A DNA stretch of 64,000 nt from Ottowia flava. GTDB lineage: Bacteria > Pseudomonadota > Gammaproteobacteria > Burkholderiales > Burkholderiaceae_C. The stretch's first letter is position 1. Every line of letters begins with the position of its first letter. The stretch is taken from contig NZ_JBHUEJ010000027.1 in NCBI RefSeq assembly GCF_042680565.1, positions 76,751-140,750 on the forward strand, read 5' to 3'. Below are positions 18,754-25,934 of this stretch, piece after piece. The notes beneath the pieces were generated by a model. The model saw only the letters and a program-made list of their open reading frames with translations, made no database searches and was not told the DNA's origin. The position numbers and the translations under genes were made by a program.

Positions 18754-20346
18754 ATGACCAGCTTGTCCGCGACCGTCCGCTGCAGTATTGACTCCGGGCC
18801 GCCTTCCTCGCACGGCACGTCGCACGCGTTGGCGATCGATACGCGCCGAGGCTATCCCGTCGGCGACGGATCATTTGCTGGCCAGGTGCGCGGCACTCAA
18901 GCTCAGCCCGAGCTCGACCTGCAGTTCGCGATGATGGCCAACGACGCCTACAAGGCCAAAGGCCCGGGTCCCACCGGCACCGCGTCGGAGCGGGAATTGG
19001 CGGCCGCGGGCTGGCACCGCCTGACCCCCGCCGGCGACCACTTGGCGGATGCAGAGGGCCGTCGGATTCCGATAGATGCGCAGCTGTTGCACGATCCCAA
19101 GACTGGCTTTGACGCTGCCATTTATCAGAACGACCAGGGCCAGTACGTCTTGGCCTACCGCGGTACCGACAACTGGAGCCTTGGGCAGGGTGGTGACTCC
19201 CGTGCCAATGCCGGTCAGGCTTCCGGTCTGGCCGTCGGCCAATATGAGCAGGGGGTTGAACTGGCCCACCGGGCCAGTGAAGTTTTCGGTCAAGGCAACT
19301 TCGCCATAACGGGGCACTCGCTCGGCGGTGGATTGGCCTCCGCCGCCATGCTGGCGGTGGGCGCGCCTGGTGTGACCTTCAATGCCTCGGGCCTGAGCGA
19401 CAACACGATGCGCCACCTGGGCGTTGAAAACCCCAACGCCGCGCGCGCGGACTTGGCCGAGAACGGCCAGATCCGCCGCTACAACGTGCAAGGCGAGCTG
19501 CTGACCAACCTGCAGCAGGGTTCGATGCTGCCGGACGCCGTGGGCCACGAGCTGCGCGTGGACAAGCCCGACCGGCGTACCCGCAACCCCATCACCTTGC
19601 ACGGTGGCAGCGGAGAGGGTGCCTCTTACGTCGAGGCATTGCGCTTGCACGATGCGCGCGAGATCCGTCAGGCGCCCTCTCTTGGCCGGCTGAGCGAACA
19701 CTGGCACGAATCCAAGTTCAAGGCTGCCGCGGCGGCTGGGGAGCAGTTGGCCGGTCTGGCATCGGACGCTGCCCGGATCGGCGCTCACGCGCTGGAAGAA
19801 ATGGGCGTTGCGGTGCGCGATGGCGCGAGCCATGGTCGTATGGTCGAAGGCGTGGGTCGCGCCGCCGGCAGCGCCGCGAACGGCGTCATCGATGTGGGCG
19901 CCAAGACGATGGAGCGTGGTGCCGATCTGACCGGCGACCTGGCCAGGGAAGTCGGCACCCTGGGTGGCAACCTGTTGCGCGATGTGGGCCAAAGCGCAGG
20001 ACTGGATTGGGCGCCTGCCGCCGAGGCGTTCGAAAACGCGGGCAACCGGGTCAACGATTGGGTCGACAACCTGGGCGCCAGTGCAGGTCGCGCCTTGGAC
20101 AAGGGTGGCGACTTCGTCCAGGGCGCTCTGGATCTGATGGGCGCTGGCGCACAACGGGCGCTGGAGAAGACGGCCGACGGTATCGAACGGGCGGGCCACA
20201 AGCTCGCCGATGGCACGGAATGGGTGAGCCGGCAGTCTGCCGACGGCGCTCAGTGGATGGGCCGCCGCACCTACGCCGCTGGACGCTGGGCTGCGGACCG
20301 CCTGAGCGACGTGGGCCGCCTCTTCAGCAACCCCTTCACGCGCTGA
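18754..20346 (+). CDS. Lipase-like alpha/beta hydrolase with helical tail, candidate phospholipase effector
   Basis: A 530-aa protein without a signal peptide. Residues ~50-320 form a lipase domain: DLQFAMMANDAYKAKG, YVLAYRGTDNW, and the nucleophile elbow ITGHSLGGGLAS with Ser189, resembling Mbeg1-like (DUF2974) and class 3 lipases. From about residue 330 to the end the protein is an Ala/Gly-rich amphipathic helical region with recurring VGxxAGxAA and GxDLxGDLARE-type stretches, ending SDVGRLFSNPFTR. Start at 18754 has AGGGGG upstream. The next gene encodes an ankyrin lipoprotein. Lipase plus ankyrin or lipoprotein partner is a known pattern for antibacterial lipase effectors (Tle/Tli), so this is my reading; delivery system not seen. 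Confidence 0.78.
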   Translation: MTSLSATVRCSIDSGPPSSHGTSHALAIDTRRGYPVGDGSFAGQVRGTQAQPELDLQFAMMANDAYKAKGPGPTGTASERELAAAGWHRLTPAGDHLADAEGRRIPIDAQLLHDPKTGFDAAIYQNDQGQYVLAYRGTDNWSLGQGGDSRANAGQASGLAVGQYEQGVELAHRASEVFGQGNFAITGHSLGGGLASAAMLAVGAPGVTFNASGLSDNTMRHLGVENPNAARADLAENGQIRRYNVQGELLTNLQQGSMLPDAVGHELRVDKPDRRTRNPITLHGGSGEGASYVEALRLHDAREIRQAPSLGRLSEHWHESKFKAAAAAGEQLAGLASDAARIGAHALEEMGVAVRDGASHGRMVEGVGRAAGSAANGVIDVGAKTMERGADLTGDLAREVGTLGGNLLRDVGQSAGLDWAPAAEAFENAGNRVNDWVDNLGASAGRALDKGGDFVQGALDLMGAGAQRALEKTADGIERAGHKLADGTEWVSRQSADGAQWMGRRTYAAGRWAADRLSDVGRLFSNPFTR

Positions 20347-20394
20347 TCGCCAGCCGGCTGTCGGCGGCCAGTGCCCCGCTAGACTGCGCCGTTG

Positions 20395-21180
20395 ATGCCC
20401 CTCTCAACCCACCCCCTCGTTCGCGCCGCCACATCGCAATACCGTCGCCAGTTGCTGGCGTGGCTTGCGGTGCTGGCGTTGCCTGCCTGCGGGCAGCAAG
20501 GAGCCGACATGGCCGAAGCCCCTCAGCGCAGTGAACTGTTCGGTTCTCCCCAGGCCGCCGCGCTCTACTCAGCAGCATCCAAGGGCGATCTGCCACGGGC
20601 GCGTCGGTTGATGGCCGAAGGCGCGAACCCGAACGCGTTCAACGCGCGTGAACAGAATTTGCTGGACGTGGCTATGGTCCAAGGTGATCGAAGGGCGTTT
20701 GACGGTCTGCTTGAATTGGGTGCGGACCCCGCTTTTCTGGGCGGCGCGCGAGATACGTCCATGCACTTCGCTGCCCAGTTCGAGGATCCCTACTGGCTCA
20801 AGGCCATGCTGACCAAAGGCGCCTCTCCCGACGCACGCAACGCAATGGAGGAGACACCCTTGTTCGCCGCCCTCGGCCCTACCACCGACAAGAACGTCCA
20901 GCTGCTGCTGGACGCGGGCGCGGACGTTCATGCCAGGAGCCGCTCTCGACAAACGCTGCTCCACAAGGCCGCGAACATCAATGCGTTTGGCGACGTAGCC
21001 CGCTTTCTCGAGTTGGGTGTCGATCCCACCGCCAAGAACGACGTCGGCAATACGTTTCAGGCCAGCTTCTTTCGGACGCCAGAGCGCGCTCTCAACTCAG
21101 GGGCTAAGGATGCCCGCGCGAAGGTCCGCGCGTGGCTGCGCGCTCACAACATTCCCATAGAGGAATCCGGCCAGCGCTGA
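20395..21180 (+). CDS. Ankyrin-repeat lipoprotein, candidate immunity protein
   Basis: A 261-aa exported lipoprotein: RRQLLAWLAVLALPAC gives a signal peptide with lipobox LPAC (Cys near residue 34). The mature part has about five ankyrin repeats, seen as AALYSAASKGDLPRARRLMA, EGANPNAFNAREQNLLDVAM, ETPLFAALGPTTDKNVQLLL and AGADVHARSRSRQTLLHKAA. It starts 48 nt after the lipase stop on the same strand. Ankyrin proteins serve as inhibitors of several secreted lipases, which supports an immunity role; this remains inference. A TTG codon just upstream (20392) is an alternative start. Confidence 0.82.
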   Translation: MPLSTHPLVRAATSQYRRQLLAWLAVLALPACGQQGADMAEAPQRSELFGSPQAAALYSAASKGDLPRARRLMAEGANPNAFNAREQNLLDVAMVQGDRRAFDGLLELGADPAFLGGARDTSMHFAAQFEDPYWLKAMLTKGASPDARNAMEETPLFAALGPTTDKNVQLLLDAGADVHARSRSRQTLLHKAANINAFGDVARFLELGVDPTAKNDVGNTFQASFFRTPERALNSGAKDARAKVRAWLRAHNIPIEESGQR

Positions 21181-21234
21181 AAGGGTCGGTCGGAAGCGCG
21201 AGAGCACGCCGCCCAGGACCGTCGCTCAGGCAGC

Positions 21235-23568
21235 TTATTGCACGAAACCCATGCCCCGCGACTCGCGGACTTCGGGCTTGATGCGGTGTTCGGCCTCCAG
21301 CTGTTCCAGGAATTCGTGCACCGAGAAGTCGGTCGCCAGAATGTCGGTCTGGCGCTTCACGGCGGCGAAGTCACCTGGGCACAGTTGCTCCAATTTTGCT
21401 AGCTGCCTGCGCACGTCTGGTGTCATCAAATCGGCATTTCCCTTCAAGGCTTCGGTGATGAACATGCGCTCGCGCTGTTCGGCCGTCAGGGGCTTGAACT
21501 TGATCTTGAAGGTGAAGCGGCGCAGCGCCGCCTGATCGATGCGGTCAAGGAGGTTGGTGGTGCAGATGAAGACGCCGTTGTGGCGTTCCATCTGCTGCAG
21601 CATTTCGTTGACCTCGGTGACCTCGTAGCTGCGCTGTGCGCCGCGGCGGTCGAGAAGGAAACTGTCGGCCTCGTCCAGCAGCAGCACGGCCTTTTCCTGC
21701 GTCGCTTCTTCGAACATGGCGGCCATGTTCTGCTCGGTCTCGCCGACGTACTTGCTGACCAGGTCGCTCGCCTGCTTGATGATGAGCGGCTTGTCCATCT
21801 GCTGCGCGATGTACTCGCCCAAAGCCGTCTTGCCGGTGCCGGGCGCGCCGTAGAAGCACAGCGCGCCGTGGCCGCGGGCCTTGAGCGCTTCGACGATGCG
21901 CGGGATCTCGAAACGGCTTTCGACGTTGAGCATGCCCAGGTCGTAGGTGGTGACCTGGCGCCGACCTTTGTGCGCGCTGCTTTCCTTGCGGCCGAGCGCG
22001 GCGTCGGAGTTCTTGAGCTGGCGCTCGATCAGCGCTTCGAAAGCCTCGCCACCGGGCGCTTCGCCCACGTGTGCCAGATCGGCAAAGCGCACAGCCGTGC
22101 GGATCTGCGCGGGCGTCAAACCCTTGCGCTCGGTCAGCTTGGCGACGAATTCGTCGCTCACGGCCACGCCGTCGAGCGACTTGCGCACCAACTGCTCGCG
22201 CGCGCCGGGGGGCGGCGATTTGAGTTCGAGGTGGTAGGCAAAGCGGCGGCGGAAGGCCGGGTCGATCTGCTCGATGCGGTTGGTGACCCAGATCGTGGGC
22301 ACCGGGTTGCTTTCCAGGATCTGGTTGACCCAGGCCTTGCCGTTGACCGAATGGCCCACAGCCGCCGCCAGCGCCTGCTGTTCGGCACGCGCCATCAGGC
22401 CGGCCGCGTCCACGCTGATGGGCGGGAACACGTCCTCCACTTCATCGAACAGCAGCGCGGCCTCTTGCGAGCCTTTCAGGAACACCTGGGCGATCTGCAT
22501 GGACCGGTAACGGTCGCGTCCCGACAGGCTGTTGCCGTCGCGGTCGGCGTATTCCACCTCGAACAGGTCCAAACCCGCCTCGGCCGCAGCGACTTTGGCG
22601 AGTTCGGTCTTGCCGGTGCCGGGCGGCCCGTACATCAGGACGTTGACGCCGACAGCCTTGGTCTCCTGCGCCTTGCGCAACAGGTTGACCAGCACCTGCA
22701 CGTCGTCGCCGACGAAGCCGAAATCGGCCACTTTCAGATCGCTCTTGCTCGCGGGCCGGGTGAACACCGCCATCAGCTCGGCGCGGTCGCGGTATTCGCG
22801 CATGAGCACGGGTGGCAGCTTCTCGCTGACCTTCATGAGGTCGGCCAGATCGGTGATGCTGTGCTCAGAAATCAGGTTTTCGACCAGTCCGATGCGCTCC
22901 AGACGGCCGCCGGCGCGCAGCGCTTCGCCGACTTCGGCGCCCGTCACCCCGGCCAAGCGGCCGATGGCTTCGTACGCCTCAGGCGCGTTGTTGACCTTGA
23001 ACTCGACCAGCAAGCTGCGCAAATCGCGTTGGTAGCGCGCGAGCGTGCCGTACAGCAGCAGCGCGCGCTCGGCCTTGTTGAGCTGCAGCAGGTTGGCCAG
23101 CGCGTCGATGTTTTTTTCGACCAAGGTCGATTGCTTTTTGAGCGCGTGCGTCAGCCACTGTCCGGTGCTGTTGAGCAGGGCCAGCAGGTCCTTGGGCGAA
23201 TCCTTGGCGTACTCGTCCAGGTAAAAAAACAGCGTGCCTTCCTCGTACGGACCGCGCCAGACGCCGTGGCGTTCCAGGAATTCGATGGGCGACAGGGCTT
23301 CGTGGCCGCGCCAGAATTCGTTGTCCTTGCAGCGGCGCTCAAGGAATTCGCGCAGACGGGTGAGCACGGGCTCCGGCCACATCAGATGCCGACCAGCCAG
23401 CGACATCAAGCCGTTGATGTCACGCCGCACATTGAATTTGGAGCCTTGCTGCGCTGCCAAGGTCAGCACGAAGTGCGAACACATCAGATCCAGCACCGGG
23501 GCATTGGCCAGCCCGGGTGCTTGCAGCAAACCCGCTTGTCCACCGACCGAGATCGACCGTTTCGCCAT
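21235..23568 (-). CDS. Tandem AAA+ ATPase
   Basis: A 777-aa protein with two AAA+ modules. Domain 1 has Walker A GPPGTGKTELAKVAA at ~314 and Walker B ALLFDEVEDVF; domain 2 has GAPGTGKTALGEYIA at ~574 and VLLLDEADSFLLDRRG. Sensor and arginine-finger regions (IWVTNRIEQIDPAFRRRF; CTTNLLDRIDQAALRRF) are present in both. The N-terminal ~270 residues are helical and unlike ClpB or p97. Probably a protein-remodelling ATPase; target unknown. ATG 23568 chosen because it begins MAKRSISVGGQ with an AGGAGG ribosome site just before it. It converges on the ankyrin gene. Confidence 0.85.
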   Translation of the reverse strand: MAKRSISVGGQAGLLQAPGLANAPVLDLMCSHFVLTLAAQQGSKFNVRRDINGLMSLAGRHLMWPEPVLTRLREFLERRCKDNEFWRGHEALSPIEFLERHGVWRGPYEEGTLFFYLDEYAKDSPKDLLALLNSTGQWLTHALKKQSTLVEKNIDALANLLQLNKAERALLLYGTLARYQRDLRSLLVEFKVNNAPEAYEAIGRLAGVTGAEVGEALRAGGRLERIGLVENLISEHSITDLADLMKVSEKLPPVLMREYRDRAELMAVFTRPASKSDLKVADFGFVGDDVQVLVNLLRKAQETKAVGVNVLMYGPPGTGKTELAKVAAAEAGLDLFEVEYADRDGNSLSGRDRYRSMQIAQVFLKGSQEAALLFDEVEDVFPPISVDAAGLMARAEQQALAAAVGHSVNGKAWVNQILESNPVPTIWVTNRIEQIDPAFRRRFAYHLELKSPPPGAREQLVRKSLDGVAVSDEFVAKLTERKGLTPAQIRTAVRFADLAHVGEAPGGEAFEALIERQLKNSDAALGRKESSAHKGRRQVTTYDLGMLNVESRFEIPRIVEALKARGHGALCFYGAPGTGKTALGEYIAQQMDKPLIIKQASDLVSKYVGETEQNMAAMFEEATQEKAVLLLDEADSFLLDRRGAQRSYEVTEVNEMLQQMERHNGVFICTTNLLDRIDQAALRRFTFKIKFKPLTAEQRERMFITEALKGNADLMTPDVRRQLAKLEQLCPGDFAAVKRQTDILATDFSVHEFLEQLEAEHRIKPEVRESRGMGFVQ

Positions 23569-23825
23569 TGCAAGCCTCCTTGAGAGCAGGGCGCCAGACA
23601 CACGCACCTTAACGCAATCGCCTGGGTGCGGGAAGACACTTGTGAACCCTTTCGAGACCGCCAAGTTTCATGCCGCTGTCAACTATTTCTCGGATACGCC
23701 ACGCGTTATGCCGCGAAAGCTTGACGCATCGGGGCCATGCATGAGGACATGTCAGGTTGACGCAGGGGTATCAGGCAGGGATGATCGGTTCGCCACCCTG
23801 AGTGGAACGAGAGAGGAACGACGAC

Positions 23826-25394
23826 ATGAACGACATGAGCACGCTGTGGGGCTCCATGCAGAACGCCATGGGAACGCATTTGCCACAGGTTTTGGGCGCG
23901 CTGGCCATCTTCATCATCGGCTGGTTTGTGGCCGCTCTGGTAAAGGCCGGCGCCCGCAAGGGTCTGGGTGCTTTGCGCATGAACGACCGCTTCTCCGGCT
24001 CCACCGGCCAGAGGGTCGACATCGAGGGGGTGGTGGCCCTGGCGCTGTTCTGGGTGGTGATGCTGCTGACGCTGGCCGCCATGTTCAACGCGCTGAACCT
24101 GGCCATGGTGTCCGGTTCCTTCGCCGCGCTGACGACGCAATTGTTCGAATACGCCCCGCGCGTGCTGGGCGCGTTGCTGCTGGCACTGCTGGCCTGGCTG
24201 GTGGCGACGCTGGTGCGCGGCCTGATGCAGAAAGTGCTGGATCGCACCACGCTCGACGAAAAGCTGTCTGAACATGCCAACATGTCGCCGATCAGCGAAA
24301 GCCTGTCGAACGCGCTGTTCTGGTTGGTGATTTTGCTGTTTGTGCCCGCCATCCTGGGCGCGCTGCAGATGGAAGGCCTGCTGGCCCCGCTGCGCGAGAT
24401 GACGACCAAGGCGCTGGACGTGCTGCCCAACATCGTGGCGGCGCTGATCATTGGCGGCGTAGGCTGGATCGTCGCCACCGTGCTGCGCAACCTGACCACC
24501 AACCTGCTGCGCTCGGCCGGCGCCGACCAGATCGGCAACAAAGCCGGTCTGGCCGACACGGTGCAGATTTCCAGTCTGGCGGGTCTGCTGGTGTTCATCG
24601 TGGTGTTCGTGCCGGCGCTGATCGCGGCGCTGGATGCGCTCAAAATCGACGCCATCTCGCGTCCCGCCACCGACATGCTGGCGCTCCTGATGGACGCGGT
24701 CCCGCGCATCGTGGCTGCCGGGCTGATCCTCGTCGTCACCTGGATGGTCGCAACCTTTGCCACCCGCATCTTGGCCAGCCTGCTGGCCAGCGTGGGCCTG
24801 GACACCGTGCCGGCGCGCCTGGGCATGGAACACGCGTTCCAGAAAGCCAAGCCGTCCATTCTGATCGGGCGCATCGCCCTCATTTTCGCCATGCTGTTCG
24901 CCGTGGTGGAGGCGGGCAACCAACTGGGCTTCGACCGCTTCAGCGACATGATCATGACTTTTGTCGAGTTCGCGGGCGACGTGCTGCTGGGCTCGGTGAT
25001 CCTGATCATCGGCTTTATGCTGGCCAACATCGCCTATGAGGCGATCTCGCGCGCCAGCGGCGAAGGCGGTCGCGGCACCATCGTGGCGCGGGTGGCGCGC
25101 TTTGCCATCCTTGGCATCGTGCTCGCCATGGGCTTGCGCGCCATGGGCATCGCCGACGACATCGTCAACCTGGCCTTCGGCCTGACCCTGGGGGCGGTGG
25201 CGGTGGCGTTTGCCTTGGCTTTCGGCCTGGGCGGGCGTGAAGCTGCCGGCCGACTGGCCTCGCGCTGGGTTGACCGGCTGACCAGCAAGACGCCGCCGAC
25301 CGAAGATCCGCCCATGCCGCATTTCAGTCCGGACCCGCTGGCCGAGCCGCGGACCCCGCCAGCGGCCACGCCGCCGTCGAACGATTTGCCCTGA
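23826..25394 (+). CDS. Mechanosensitive-channel-like TM-helix repeat protein
   Basis: A 522-aa integral membrane protein built from repeats of the conserved TM_helix unit of MscS-family relatives: LPQVLGALAIFIIGWFVAAL, APRVLGALLLALLAWLVATL, LPNIVAALIIGGVGWIVATV and VPRIVAAGLILVVTWMVATF each sit in an equivalent position and are followed by LxDRxxx-type loops. The C-terminus has one more cluster (VNLAFGLTLGAVAVAFALAFGLGGREAAGR) resembling the pore helix, but the beta domain of MscS is missing, as in CmpX-type proteins. Osmotic or envelope role inferred. Start supported by GAGAGG upstream. The 257-nt gap before it holds no other gene I can support. Confidence 0.85.
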   Translation: MNDMSTLWGSMQNAMGTHLPQVLGALAIFIIGWFVAALVKAGARKGLGALRMNDRFSGSTGQRVDIEGVVALALFWVVMLLTLAAMFNALNLAMVSGSFAALTTQLFEYAPRVLGALLLALLAWLVATLVRGLMQKVLDRTTLDEKLSEHANMSPISESLSNALFWLVILLFVPAILGALQMEGLLAPLREMTTKALDVLPNIVAALIIGGVGWIVATVLRNLTTNLLRSAGADQIGNKAGLADTVQISSLAGLLVFIVVFVPALIAALDALKIDAISRPATDMLALLMDAVPRIVAAGLILVVTWMVATFATRILASLLASVGLDTVPARLGMEHAFQKAKPSILIGRIALIFAMLFAVVEAGNQLGFDRFSDMIMTFVEFAGDVLLGSVILIIGFMLANIAYEAISRASGEGGRGTIVARVARFAILGIVLAMGLRAMGIADDIVNLAFGLTLGAVAVAFALAFGLGGREAAGRLASRWVDRLTSKTPPTEDPPMPHFSPDPLAEPRTPPAATPPSNDLP

Positions 25395-25485
25395 GCTGAT
25401 GGCGTGGGGCGGCCCTTTGCGCCTTGGCGCTTGCTGCAACGCCCTGCCGCTAAAATGATCGATTCCTTACGTTGAAGAGGCCTTC

Positions 25486-25629
25486 ATGTCTGCACCCGCC
25501 CACGACGAGCACGAGCAAGTGCCGCAAGATCCGGTTGAAGAAGTCACCAAGCACATTCCGGTGGTCGTCCCGCTGGCTGGCGCGATCATGATGTTTCTGC
25601 TGGCCTTTATCGCGGTGAAGATGGCCTGA
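25486..25629 (+). CDS. Small single-span membrane protein (47 aa)
   Basis: A 47-residue ORF: an acidic/His-rich cytosolic start (SAPAHDEHEQVPQDPVEEVT) followed by KHIPVVVPLAGAIMMFLLAF, a single transmembrane helix, and a short VKMA end. GAAGAGG lies a few nt before the ATG. Codon use matches its neighbours. It stands alone between the channel gene and a terminator-like hairpin. Function unknown; it resembles small conserved Burkholderiales proteins with one helix. Confidence 0.7.
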   Translation: MSAPAHDEHEQVPQDPVEEVTKHIPVVVPLAGAIMMFLLAFIAVKMA

Positions 25630-25649
25630 AGGCCCGCTGTTGGTTTGGT

Positions 25650-25710
25650 GGATCAAATCAGGTGCTGGCGCAGTATGGATCTGCGCAGGCAGCTAGAAAA
25701 AACATAGCAC
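25650..25710 (-). repeat. Dispersed ~65-bp repeat, copy 4
   Basis: On the minus strand it reads TGCTAT, CTAGCTG, GCGCA, GCGCCAGCACC and TTTGATCC in the usual order. Its start overlaps the left arm of the hairpin downstream of the 47-aa gene. Confidence 0.78.
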
Positions 25711-25747
25711 AAAGCCGCATCCCGGGCACTGGGGTGCGGCTTTGTGC
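25707..25747. terminator. Hairpin, probable terminator of the 47-aa gene
   Basis: Arms GCACAAAGCCGCA (25707-25719) and TGCGGCTTTGTGC (25735-25747) are perfectly complementary over 13 bp with a 15-nt loop. There is no T run after it, so termination strength is uncertain, but the stem is among the strongest in the window. Confidence 0.55.
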
Positions 25748-25934
25748 CGTCTGTCAGCCACAGGTGGGTCAGGTTTCATAAAATCGTCACTTGGCGCCGC
25801 AGCAGGCGGCAGTGGCCGAGGCAGACCTGCCAGCGGGCCACGCCCGACGCGCCGCAAAGTGCCCCCCCGAAGTCCCCTTTCCCAAGGCGATCCGGCTTTC
25901 GGAAAGACGATTGACATACTTTGGAGCTTTTCCC

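Larger units (their letters stand above)
25630..25934. other. Intergenic region before pckG
   Basis: Contains a reverse-oriented dispersed repeat (25650-25710), an overlapping 13-bp-stem hairpin (25707-25747), and about 185 nt of pckG leader. In the leader, TTGACA (25911-25916) is close to the start codon and probably too near to be a -35 box. No further gene seen. Confidence 0.6.

Noticed and set aside
18754..20346. Lipase as an XVIPCD-type X-T4SS effector
   Set aside because: I could not find the conserved GLxRIDHV-like motif or the Gln-rich end of XVIPCD tails, so I do not assign that secretion route.
21390..21440. Possible repeat copy inside the tandem AAA+ gene
   Set aside because: CTAGCTG and GCGCA are present but the rest fits ordinary coding sequence of the AAA+ C-terminal region; too weak to list.
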